Below are positions 1 through 9,911 of a DNA stretch of 64,000 nt, piece by piece. Position 1 is the first letter of the stretch. Each line of letters starts with the position of its first letter. The position numbers and the translations under genes are program-made. The notes under the pieces were generated by a model. It was not told the DNA's origin, searched no databases, and saw nothing but the letters and a program-made list of their open reading frames with translations. The DNA is from Desmodesmus armatus (lineage: Eukaryota > Chlorophyta > Chlorophyceae > Sphaeropleales > Scenedesmaceae): assembly GCA_007449985.2 (NCBI GenBank), contig VIIQ02000131.1:1-64000 (forward strand), written 5' to 3'.

Positions 1-543
1 AGCTGCAGCCTGTGAAGCTGTGAGTGGTGGATGGATTAAGGGCCGCAGCAGCTGTTGTTGTTGCGATTGCACCAGCAGCAGCGCGGCGGAGGGAGGTGGG
101 TCGAGGGTTGGTCGCGGCTTGTTTTGACGCGTCTGCGCGGCAGACAAAAGACTTTTATTCCATGCAAGGGGGCTGCGGGGTGGCACAGCTGCAGCCTGTG
201 AAGCTGTGAGGCGGTGCGTGGATTGGAAGCGCCGGCAGCGGGGCAGCGGGGGGTGGTAGTGGCTGCGACGGCGTTTGTGCCGCTGACCAAAAGTTTGTCA
301 GAGTTTCATTTGGTATGGGAGTTGGACACTTATTATTCCCCGACGGCATTTGCATGCAAGGTGTGGGTCATCAGTTGCGGACGCAAGTTTTCATCAGATC
401 ACAAGTGAATGAAATGCGGGTGCAGCTGCAGCTGTTCCCTGCAGACAATAGTCCTGCCCTGCCTTGTTGAGTTGTGTAGTCAGATCGCAGAGGCTGAAGC
501 TGCCCTGTCTGTCCACATTGAGGTTGGGGTTGAGTTGTGAGAA

Positions 544-1281
544 AGTGCCCGGAACCGGGTAGGTAGCAAGATTTCCTGCGAAGACACTGGGAACACACAA
601 AGATGGAAACAGAACACATGTAACTAGCACTGGGTCCCCCACCGTCACCCCAGGCAACGAAAGCCTAACAAAGCAACCTCACAGTACAATAGAAGGCGTC
701 CAGACCAAAGCTGTGAGTCCAGCAGCCCCATCAAGCCTAGTAGGTTACCTGCAAGCAGCACCACCACTTGGGTTGAGTTGTGTTTCATTGTGGAAGTGTT
801 ATGGGATGTGTGATACCTAGTTGCACAGCCTGCTGCAGGCTGACCAAGTTGGCAGTTGTCCTGACATTATAGTTGTTGTAGTGAGATCGCGAGGCTGAAG
901 CTGCTGTGTCTGTCAACGGAAAGAAGTGGCTAGTGAGGCATATGCATGTGCAGCTGAAGCTAGAGCAAGCTTCGGGACCCCAAGTTGGCAGTTTGTCCTG
1001 ACATGTATATTTGGGGGTGTGCATTGGCTTTGCTCACTGGAACATCTTCAAAGTTGATCACCTGCCCACAGCGTTTGTAATCTGGTTGTTTATGCAGCTT
1101 AGTTTACCAGTTTCAATGCTGATGTCAAACTGCCTGTCAGCTTTGGCTGCTTACATGTTAAGTTGAAACCTCTGACCATACAAAATTGTGCAATTAGCCA
1201 GGTGCAACTAGCCTGATAGACAGTGCCCGGAACCGGGGAGGTAGCAAGATTTCCTGCGGAGACACTGGGAACACACAAAGA
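544..1281. repeat. 60-bp direct repeat pair
   Basis: The block starting agtgcccggaaccggg at 544-603 recurs at 1222-1281 with only about three mismatches, ending in both cases with ctgggaacacacaaaga. Between the copies lie further degenerate duplications (for example aagttggcag...cctgacat near 845 and 984), so the whole interval looks like an eroded tandem duplication. Confidence 0.85.
883..981 (+). repeat. Dispersed repeat copy A (partner at 50.7 kb)
   Basis: This segment matches the reverse complement of 50722-50818 along about 98 bases with roughly ten differences, including gatcgc(a)gaggctgaagctg, tgtctgtcaacg and gcatatgcatgtgcagctgaagc. A shorter third copy of the first part is at 480-512. 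The reading frame open in the 50.7 kb copy is shifted here, so this copy looks eroded. Confidence 0.85.
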
Positions 1282-1869
1282 CTAGCCTGATTAGCAAAGC
1301 ATTATAATGAAGAAGGCATAGAAGCCATCACATTTCTTTTGCAGATAATTTCCACTGTGACCTACAGTGGCCACTAATAAGCCCGCTGGCCTGTTCCATC
1401 AGATTCCACCACTCAACCAATCTTGAACAATAAGTCAACATGACCCACAAATCATAGCACAGACAGGAACCTGTTACACATCTGCTACACGAACCAGCAA
1501 CCTCAGTATAGCTGCTGCCACTGCCGCAGACACCGTACCAGCTCCACAGTCCCGACCAATGCACGACAGCAGCAAACACAGAACACAGCGTCGCTACTGC
1601 CAGCACAACCAACAAAACAACAGAAGCACCAAGTCTGCTACTGCCAGCACCGCAAGACCCACAACAGCAACCACCAGACAGTTGTGTGTAGTCCGCGCCA
1701 GATGCTGCAGTCATGCAAACAGCACCTTTCGCAGGGGGGCAGCCCCAGAGGAATATTCCAGATAAATCCCCAAGAAACGCATTGAGGTCCATCGTCTGAA
1801 CCCTCCAGGACCCAGGGAGTAAACCCTGGGCAGGCCTGCCAAAACCCTGGGCTGCTGCTGCTGCGGGGT

Positions 1870-4800
1870 TTAGTTCTTGGTGCGGCCGTAGGTCTGAGCT
1901 TCTCGTCGTAGGTCTGGAAGCGACCGTGGCCAAACTTGGAGGAGGTGTCGATGAACTGCAGGAAAGGAACGGGGGGGGGGGGGAGGGCGCAAGCGGGACA
2001 TGAGATATCAGGAACAGAGAGAGACAAGTGCCAGAAACACTGATGTAGGATGTAGGCTGAATAGCCACAGGGACAAAAGGAAAAGCTGCACCAGCAGCTA
2101 GTACTGCCGCGAACCCAACAGGAGGCTTCGTTGTGTTGCTGACAGCACCTGTGCTGTGTGGTTGCTGCCCTGTTAAAAAGCACCAACACGTATCTGAGCT
2201 GTGGTAAACCAAAGCAACCCAACACCAAGCTCAACCCATCCACCCACCTTGAGCTTGATCTCCTCCAGAGCAGAGCGGCTGGTCTGGGCCAGCAGGCTGC
2301 GGCGCAGAGTGATGGGGCGCTTCTTGGTGCCTGGGGAGGCGAGGAAAGAAGGTGGGAAAGGACACAGAGCCAAGAATGAGAAGGTGCACCGGTGGTGTGT
2401 ATCACAAGGACAGTTGTGCCAGGATGTGCACTACAAACCCACAACAGTCAACCACACCAACCAAAAACCCAAAACCCCATCATGTGGATAAGGGCAACCT
2501 CATAGACCAGACCACACCACCACTCACCCCCTGTGCACTGTTTCCAAGGTTGTTCAAGGGAAGATCCCCCCCCCACACACACACACACACTGGGATGACT
2601 CTCTTGATATGGCAGATAGCCTCACACTTCTCACTCACTGCCCCCCCCCCAAAAAAACCCTCTCTCCACACCCCCACCTCTGACTTGTGCCCCCCCCCCA
2701 GCCCCCCTACACCCCCCCCCCCCCCCCACACACACACCCACCTGGGATGCCTCCCTTGATCATGAGGTAGTCCTCGTTGACCACACCGTAGTGGGCAAAG
2801 CCGCCCATGGGTGTGATCTCCTTGTCCACCACGTCAAAGTCGGTGCCGGCCTTGTGGCTCTCCTCACCCTTCTTGCCAACCTTGTACACCTGCAGGAGGG
2901 GGGGGTGAAAGAGGGGGTGAAGGGTTGAAACGAGGGGGGTGAGAGATGAGAGGAAGACAAAAGCACCACAATGACACCAGATGCAGCTCAAGTTGAATCT
3001 CAACTGGTTCCACACTTGCCAGTTTTGCGCACTCAGAATGCGGCGCACAGCAAAGCGTTTCCTGTCACCTGACAGCACCACAACAGCCATTTCAACACTG
3101 CTATGGACCTCCCCTCCCCCTCTCTCCCTCATCACCGAGTGCCCCCCCCCCACCCTCACCTTCTTGTTGATCTCAGTGCGGTGGTGGAAGCCGTGCTGAC
3201 CAGCGCGTGCCACGCTCCACTGCAGGCGGGCAGGGTGCCATGCTCCCACGCAGGCAACCTTGCGCAGACCCCTATGTGTCTTGCGGGGCAGGCGGGTGAC
3301 ACCCCAGCGAGTGACCACACCCTCAGTACCGCGACCCTTGGTGATGGCGATGGTGTCAATCATCTCGTTGGACTGGAACACACTGTCAACAGTCACGGCC
3401 TGTATGTACGGGGGGGGGGGGGACAAGAAAGGGCAGAGGGGAGACAGGGTCAGCAATGTCAGGCTGTGAAGTGATTTATTTCAGTTTGCATAATGAAACA
3501 GAAACTGCCTGGCACACACTGTCCGCGGTCACGGCTTGACACAAAGGGGGGGAGGGCAGGGGGAGGGGAGGTGATGGTGTCAATCATCTCGTTGGACTGG
3601 AACACACTGTCCACGGTCACGGCCTGTGTGGTGAGGGAGGCAGGGGGAAAACAGAGGTCAAGATAGGCGTTACATTGGCTTGGCCTTCTTCATTCCACAA
3701 GCCCTCTTCATTCCACAGGTCCCACACTGCCCCACTGTACAACCACCCTCTCCCCCTCCACCCACGCCAAACAGAAGGGCTGGCTGCTGCTGCTGCTACT
3801 GCTGCGTGTGTTCCCTCTCAACTTCCCAAACGTCAAGCAGTCTCACCTTCTCGAACAGCTTGGTGGCGAAGTCCACCTTGTCGCTGACACTGGCTCCGCC
3901 GTTGACCTGGATCTCAATCAGGTGGGCCTTCTTCTGACCGAGGCCAGACAGCTTGCGCACCTGTGGGCAACAAACACATACAGACGTGAGACATACAGTT
4001 GCAAATGTATTCCTTGGGGCAGAAGCAGCAGTGTGGCGTAGGCAACACGATACGAAGACTATGCAAGTCCCACCCGACGGACAGCTGGCACCATAAACAA
4101 TTCTATACATGGTACAAGCTGTAGATGGTACAAGCTGTGCACGGTCTGATGCTCATGCTGCTGCACACCCATGCTTTGATTGCATCAGATGTATGACGCT
4201 CTTCGGCCTAAACCCCCCTGTCAGTCTAGGTGTCCTACACACCTGTGTGTGTGCCAGCACGCGGATGGTTGTGCAGTGCTTCTTCATCTGTGCCAGCTCC
4301 GCCTCAATCTGCTTCTTGCCGTCTGCGTACTTGGCCACATACTTGGTAAACGCCTTCTTCTTGGCCTTGTACCTGAATCATGACGCAGGCACATGATGAC
4401 ACAGGCGGTTAACAAACTAACAGTTACACAGAGTTGGTTGCAGGACCTGAATATGTGTGCGACTGCGAAACACTTCGGCACTGCAGCTGAAGTATGCACA
4501 AGCCCCCCCCCCCCACACACACACACACACACACGCGCGCCCACGCTCGCGCCCCCCCTCTCGATTTGCCTGTCATACCCTGCTGTCCTTCCCCGCTGCT
4601 GCTGTCCCTCCGCGCCAGCTGTCCTTGCATCAGCGGCAACTGATCAACACTGTTTGCTGGATATCATATGCTGGGCGCACACGGCGGCTGCTGCTGTTTC
4701 CATGCACGTGCCAGCTGCATGCTGCTGCTGCCACCAGCGTCCCCAGCAAAGCCTGTCGGCTGCAGATGCTGCTGCTGCTGCTGCTGCTGTTTGCTGCTGG

Positions 4801-6142
4801 TCCTTCCTGACATGCTGCTTCAATCCACAGCAGCACCACCTGGTGCTGCCCTGCGCCTGCCAGCTGCTGCTCCTGCAGCTGTGCTGCTGCACTTCCTCCT
4901 CCCGCAGCTGCCTCGCCGCACACATATCTCTGCAGACTCAAGCACTGCTGCCTGCACACATAACCCCCCTCCCCCCCGTCCTCAAACCCACACACACCAC
5001 CATCATCAGTTTAGCGACCCCCCCCCCCACACACACACACACACTGCTCACCACTTCTTGTAGAAGCAGCGCTTGACCTCGTCACCCTCCCCCCCACCCC
5101 CCACCCCCTCTTCAAACCACACACACCACCACCACAATCACTCACCCCCCCCCCCCCCACCCCCACCCCCGACCCCAAAAAAACCCTACTCACCAGTTCT
5201 TGTAGAAGCGGCGCTTGACCTCGTCGCTGAGGTGCTCAGCCCACACAGTGTTGAGGGAGCGCAGGCCGCGGGGGTCTTGACGTAGCCCACCACACCCACA
5301 ACAATCATGGGGGGGCACTCCACGATGGTCACGGGCTCGCAGGTCTCCTTCTTGTGCAGCTTGCTGCCAGGCTTGTCCACATCACGCAGGATGTGGGTCA
5401 TGCCGGCCTGTTTGAATAAGATTTGGAATAAGGCAGTTGAGATGAGGCGGGAAACAGGTCACAGCGTGCATCAGGAGGTGGGAGAGCAGGGGAGCGTAAC
5501 GGAGGAGCAGCAATTCAAGACCTTGCAGGCTGCTGCTGCGGGCTCTGACAAGAGCAGCTGTGTGCGAACATGGGATGACGTGATGCCAGGGCTGCTGCTG
5601 GAAGGTCCTGGGAGCAGCACCAGAGCTGCGAGCCCACCTTGTAGCCGATGAAGCCAGTCAGGTGGCATGGCTTGGAGGCATCATCACGGGGGAGCTCTTG
5701 ATCTTGCCACGTCCACGCCTGCAGCGCTTCTTGGGCAGGAAGCCCAGAGAACCGCACCTTGGGTCTGCAAGGCGAGCAGACACGAACGCAAAAGAGAGGT
5801 GAGGTCGGGTACGCTGCTGCTGCTGTGCGCCAGGTGCCGCTGCAAGAGCTCCCTGGAGCAGCTAGAGACATCACTGAAACATGTGTGCTGTGCTCGATGG
5901 TTCTGCTGCACAGTCGCGCTGTCCCATTGGCTCCTGCTGCTCGGCTTGAGATGGCTGCTGATAAGCTGTGTTGCTGGTTGAGGGCTGCTAGCTGCGCCAC
6001 GTCTGTCCATTATGACAGCAATCTAACTGAATATGCTATTGGACAACTGTAGCGCCTGTCTATGCTGCTAGGGAGAAGAAGCACTGCGATCGCCGCAAGC
6101 CAGCTGATAAGGGAACTCACGCTCAAACTTGCGGTGAGACAT
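1870..6142 (-). CDS. RPL3: Cytosolic 60S ribosomal protein L3 (uL3), nine exons, three one-base gaps
   Basis: uL3 is a core protein of the large ribosomal subunit that reaches towards the peptidyl-transferase centre. Exons in transcript order: 6121-6142, 5638-5764, 5194-5407, 4243-4372, 3847-3960, 3160-3399, 2742-2889, 2248-2330, 1870-1955, all with GT-AG junctions and matching phase. The product starts MSHRKFEHPR and contains the family motifs [60 protein letters not shown] and [15 protein letters not shown]. With one base restored at three places (about 5693, 5270-5274 and 1895) it is 388 residues, close to plant L3 (389). The TAA is at 1870-1872. As written, the frame is broken three times. 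Either the assembly lost single bases, or this copy is a young pseudogene; the intact splice sites and conserved residues favour the former. Confidence 0.95.
1893..1897 (-). other. RPL3: RPL3 frame break 3 (one base missing near the C-terminus)
   Basis: After FQTYDEKL one A is missing on the sense strand. With it the protein ends KTYGRTKN and stops at TAA 1870-1872. Without it translation runs into an unrelated Ser/Pro tail. Confidence 0.8.
2566..2735. repeat. Poly(C)-(CA)n tracts and exon-end copy in RPL3 intron 7
   Basis: C9 followed by (CA)8 at 2566-2590 abuts tgggatgactctcttgat (2591-2608), a degenerate copy of the exon 7 end (2743-2760). A second C-run plus CA tract ends at 2735, just beside the true donor. 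On the sense strand the intron therefore begins with GT-rich then G-rich DNA. Confidence 0.7.
3513..3626 (-). repeat. Two partial copies of RPL3 exon 6 start in intron 5
   Basis: 3573-3626 repeats the first ~52 bases of exon 6 including its acceptor (true copy 3348-3401) with two or three changes. 3513-3540 is a shorter third copy. Both lie upstream of the real exon in transcript sense and could act as decoy acceptors. Confidence 0.85.
5047..5090 (-). repeat. Partial copy of RPL3 exon 3 end with its donor site
   Basis: About 40 bases repeat 5189-5230 (the last codons of exon 3 plus the GTGAG donor) with a few changes, 142 bp away inside intron 3. The flanking poly(C)/(CA)n stretch and the caaaccacacacaccacca segment are duplicated as well, so the unit includes intron sequence. 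Confidence 0.8.
5270..5274 (-). other. RPL3: RPL3 frame break 2 (homopolymer one short)
   Basis: In exon 3 the frame leaves the family sequence after GYVKTP. A run of five G on the plus strand needs to be six to give [12 protein letters not shown]. Confidence 0.85.
5688..5693 (-). other. RPL3: RPL3 frame break 1 (one base missing)
   Basis: In exon 2 the sense strand reads AAG AGC TCC CCC GTG, where the family requires K-S-F-P-R-D-D. Adding one T (A on the plus strand) beside the g5 run restores the frame through to the exon end ([13 protein letters not shown]). Confidence 0.85.
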
Positions 6143-8093
6143 TTTGAAAGTGGCACCACCGCAGGGACGGCCACGAAAAGGACCGATACAGGGGCAGGGG
6201 CAGCATTTTGCATCAGAAACAGCGGAAGGTGAAGGGTCGGTGTAACATCAAGGCGCAAAACAGCTCTCACTGGATCAGTAAGAATGCAGTGCACTTCCTT
6301 GGACCCACACCCTCCGACTTTGGAAGCTTCTGACCCTGTGGGTGCTTCACACCACCATCACCCCCCCCCCTTCCCAGAGCCCACCCGACCCACACTCCTG
6401 TGTTGTACTGACTGACCTTGATGAAGCTGCTCCCGTGACACTAAGGATGGTAGATGTCCTAGCAGTACAGGTATCTTAGTCCACCAGGTGCTGTAGTTCG
6501 TGGGTTGCAAGCTTGCTACATCAACAGCGTGCGCATGGGCTTCTGTTGGGCAACAGTTCAGCCAGGCTAGCACATGGGGTGTTGCAATGGTAAGCAGAGC
6601 AGCTGTGTCCTTTTTCACACGCGGGTAGTTCGTTGTTGCACAGTCACCCTGCCTTGAAGACGCGTTATGATGATATGGGGGACCTCCTGGTACCTCCTGC
6701 TCTGCTGACATGTAGTGGTAGTAGCTGGCAGCCACCCTACCAGGCACAAGCAGCACAGGCATACACAGCACTGTGCTGCACACCCTCCAGCTTTCTGCCC
6801 AGCACAGCACATGCAGTGCGGGCACTAGCTGTCCTGCACTCCTTTGTGATGCTACTGTCAACCACACATGCTGCAGCAGTAACACACACCAGCATGGCAC
6901 CAGCGCACCACTGGCAGCAGCACAAACACACACACTACTGCACACCACCAGCCTGCCATGGCAGCAGCACTGGCAGCAGCACTGGCAGCAGGACAGCCAC
7001 ACACACTACTGCACAATCGCCCACCTTCGGGCCAGCACAGCACATGCTGGCACTAGCTGCCCTGCACATCCTTGTGATGTTACTGTCTGCCGATGTAGTA
7101 CACCTTCTGAAGCAGTCTCCCACATGCCAGCGTGGCACAAGCGCTGTCGAACACAGCCGCACAGTGCATATCTTGCCCCCAGACCGACTGGCAAGTTGCT
7201 GTAGGGACTGTTGGCAGCAGCTTGGCAGCTGTGTGTGCAGAAGCGACGGAAGGGTCCGGCCTTGCTGTGAAACACCACACACGCAATACCGCACAAATGC
7301 ACAAGCACTCCGCACATCGGCCAATTGAGAACACACAGTGACTATGACTCCAAAGGCAGCATCGTCGCCAGGACACAACAGCAACACACAACCACACTCT
7401 ACAAGAGTTTGTCTCAGCAGCAAAAGCCTCGCAGACTCAGCTTGATGCTCTCACACAGAGTGTCCAGCTGCTGCCTGCTGGCTGGCAGGTCCAGCAAGCA
7501 GGATGCCTTTTGTGCAAACAGCACCACAGGGTTCAGCACAGAAGCCAGCTCAGGCCATCTGATGGGGCAGCTGCAGCTGGTGACACTCACTGAGCCCTAC
7601 ATACAGGCATACAATCACGTGTCTGGGGCCACTGCTGCTCTGCCGAGAGAGTGGCAGACATGTGAAAATCTCATTGCCTCTTGCAGGTTCTGTAGGCCAC
7701 AGACACCACTCTCTCAAACAGCCGCCCAGCCAACCACTCAATGACATGTCAGTGACAAGGTCACACCAATTACTCTGAACCTCACAAGTGGCAAGGTCAC
7801 ACCAATTGGACTGAACCTCACACAATTCAGTGAAGCCAAAGGAGCACGCAAGACCCATGTAGTCATCTGTAACTGCCCCGGCCAGGGTTTAGGACCGCGA
7901 CCACGGACGTTAAAACCCATCATGGCCTGTGTGGCGGCGCTGCTTCTTGATCAACCCTGCACCAACATGGACTGCAGTTGCACCGGCTGCTGCGCAAGGT
8001 GCCAACAGCCAACATCACCCATTTGTCGCCTGCCTGCATGCACTCCTAAGACTCCGCTTTGTTTGCAGCAGCTATCTCCTTGGCCCTGGGCGA
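6143..8093. repeat. Spacer with degenerate ~235-bp repeats
   Basis: No gene is supported. The interval upstream of RPL3 should contain its promoter, but no clear core element is visible. 6789-6910 and 7024-7143 are diverged copies of a ~120-bp block (cagcacagcacatg...ggcactagctg...cctgcac...ttgtgatg), and weaker copies are present near 6620-6740. A ~30-bp motif (caaggtcacaccaatt...ctgaacctcacaa) is duplicated at 7757-7821. Confidence 0.5.
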
Positions 8094-8415
8094 TCACAGC
8101 TGATCATGGATCTCGTAGCCGAGTGGCAGTGTCTGTGTCCCTTGCTTCAAGACGGACTCGAACTCAGGCGCACACATATCTCTAGGGCTGAGCAACAAGA
8201 TGTCAAAGCCAAAGCCAGGGCCCACAATGAAGGGCAAGTCAATCACCGTACCGCACCTCTTGTGCAGCCGCTGCATTGCAGCAAAGGTTGATCATTGATG
8301 ACATCTGAATCGTCACACAGTGTCACACACAGTGTGTCAGACACTGAAAGTGTGACATGCAGGGAAGTGTGCTGAAGTGTGCGCACGCGTTCGACTGGTA
8401 CCTTCAGGTCCTGAA
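8094..8415 (-). pseudogene. Probable coding exon of an unrecognised gene, one-base frame break
   Basis: An acceptor-like TTTTTTTCAAACAG ends at 8416. The frame that follows (DLKVPVERVRTLQHTSLHV...DDSDVINDQP) continues in another frame (AAMQRLHKRCGTVIDLPF, GPGFGFDILLLSPRDMCAP) if one base is added in the aaa run at 8283-8285. The amino-acid mix is ordinary, unlike the Cys/Ser/Ala-biased noise frames around it. I do not recognise the family. Neighbouring exons may lie at 8886-9095 and 7750-7920 on the same strand, but I cannot connect them. Confidence 0.35.
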
Positions 8416-8554
8416 CTGTTTGAAAAAAACCGTCAACCACCTGCCGCCGCCCAGTCTACACAGTGTGCACCAAACACACCCCACTGGACAAAACACACCC
8501 CTAAACCCCGATAGCAATCACCTTCAGGACTTGCTGCTTTTCACAGACAGACGC

Positions 8555-8678
8555 AGTCACCATACACGGCACCGGCCGCTGCATTGGTCACCACACACGG
8601 CACCGGCCGCTGCATTAGTCACCACACACGGCACCGGCCGCTGCATTAGTCACCATACACGGCACTGGCCGCTGCATT
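8555..8678. repeat. 31-bp tandem repeat, four copies
   Basis: Unit caccacacacggcaccggcc plus gctgcattagt, repeated with a 31-bp period (copies aligned on caccggcc at 8570, 8601 and 8632, and cactggcc at 8663). Copies are nearly identical. It is too few and too regular in sequence to be a CRISPR: there are no spacers. Confidence 0.9.
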
Positions 8679-8803
8679 GCCAGTGGCTACACAACATGCG
8701 TGGGGCCTGCAGTCACCCTTGGGTGGTGAGATGGTTGATGCATCGGCTGGATGCACTCCCTGTGTCGATACACACCACAAAATGAAAGCGCACAACACCA
8801 CAC

Positions 8804-8821
8804 AGCGCTAGCGCTAGCGCT
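8804..8821. repeat. 18-bp perfect palindrome of AGCGCT/GCTAGC
   Basis: agcgctagcgctagcgct reads identically on both strands. No role can be assigned. Confidence 0.8.
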
Positions 8822-9797
8822 GCTTGCGACTAGCCCCTGTATCAACCTTCATGCGTCACCCCCCACAGTACCAAACTGCACAACACTATAGATAGCTCGT
8901 ATCAGGCTCAACACCAAATGTCAATGGGCACTTCAGTACAGCACAGCAAAGCAGTGGCCACGTTGGCAGCACTGCACGGCAGGGATCAAATACCAAACTC
9001 CCATCCTTCCACATGCTCCAAGCAGCTGAGGCCCCTGGGCATATATCTACGTCACAGAGGCGTAGATCTACGTCATAGGTCTCTGTCTCTGGCAAAAGCT
9101 TAAACTTTCACTCCCTCTTCCCCTCTCCTCCGGAACAGAGACAATCTCGGAGGTCACTGCCCCGTCTGTTGTCAATCAAAAGACAATAAGAGCTCGAGAC
9201 GACCTTCAGAAGCTCACATTGCATGGGGTCTGAGGTACCAGCAGATGCAGCCTCCTGCTGAAGGGTGTGTCAGTGCTTGATGATCGCACATCAGGCAACA
9301 CCATCACGGTCTATGAGCAACAGATCTCCAACCTTTCAAGCCTGCGATCACCACTGGTTGGTGAAGCCCACAGGGCCAACCTGTCAGCAACACACAACAG
9401 CAGCACGATCTCACAAATCTCGTGTGGATCATAGCGTCTGCTGCATCGCGCCAGTACGGCACTTTGCCGCGAAGCGCTAGTGCTGCCGCCGCACTGCGCT
9501 GCAGTTGCTGGTACATCCGCCTGCTGCGCACTATTCCCAAGCACATAGCGCACACACGAGGGCCGCCTAGCCCCCTGCTGCTGCTGCTGCTGTTGGTACC
9601 AACGCGGCACCGATGCCGCGTCACCCATTACTAATAGTGACTGTTGCTTCTGCTGCAGAGCCAGCTGCAGCGCACGGCCCTGGCCACTGGGATGCCGGCC
9701 AAAGGGCCGACCTCCTAGGCCTGATCTGACCTCAACACAGTACAGTACACTGCAGAGACGGGGGTATTGTCCCCAGATCCGGGCTGGTACTGCTCCT

Positions 9798-9798
<1 letters not shown>
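8822..9798. other. Spacer, no clear gene
   Basis: A possible minus-strand exon at 8886-9095 is open with mixed composition but has no supported junctions. An atctacgtca...aggcgtag duplication sits near 9045-9080. The right part is the 3' flank of the minus-strand gene ending at 9912. Confidence 0.4.
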
Positions 9799-9882
<84 letters not shown>

Positions 9883-9906
9883 CTCAGTTAGCCAGCCAGC
9901 CAGCCT
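9799..9906. repeat. (CAGC)n microsatellite
   Basis: More than twenty tandem gcca units, interrupted once by actcagtta near 9882-9890. It begins only six bases downstream of the TAA of the minus-strand gene at 9912, so it lies in that gene's 3' UTR. Confidence 0.95.
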
Positions 9907-9911
9907 GGAGC

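Larger units (their letters stand above)
1..1869. other. Repeat-rich spacer and 3' flank of RPL3
   Basis: No gene is supported here. The stretch next to 1869 must hold the 3' UTR of the minus-strand RPL3 gene. The rest is made of degenerate duplications: the first ~38 bases recur at 187-224, a 60-bp block at 544-603 recurs at 1222-1281, and 883-981 has a near copy in inverted orientation at 50722-50818. The minus strand at 394-657 is open and has a fairly protein-like composition around 480-560, but no start or splice pattern makes a gene of it. Confidence 0.6.

Noticed and set aside
1638..2444. 268-codon minus-strand frame through the RPL3 3' end
   Set aside because: It only contains the last RPL3 exon ([13 protein letters not shown]) within a read-through of intron 8 and 3' flank.
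3573..3626. Treating the exon 6 copy as the real RPL3 exon start
   Set aside because: The copy's frame diverges after about 17 codons into intron-like G-rich DNA, whereas the exon at 3160-3399 continues with the full conserved L3 sequence.
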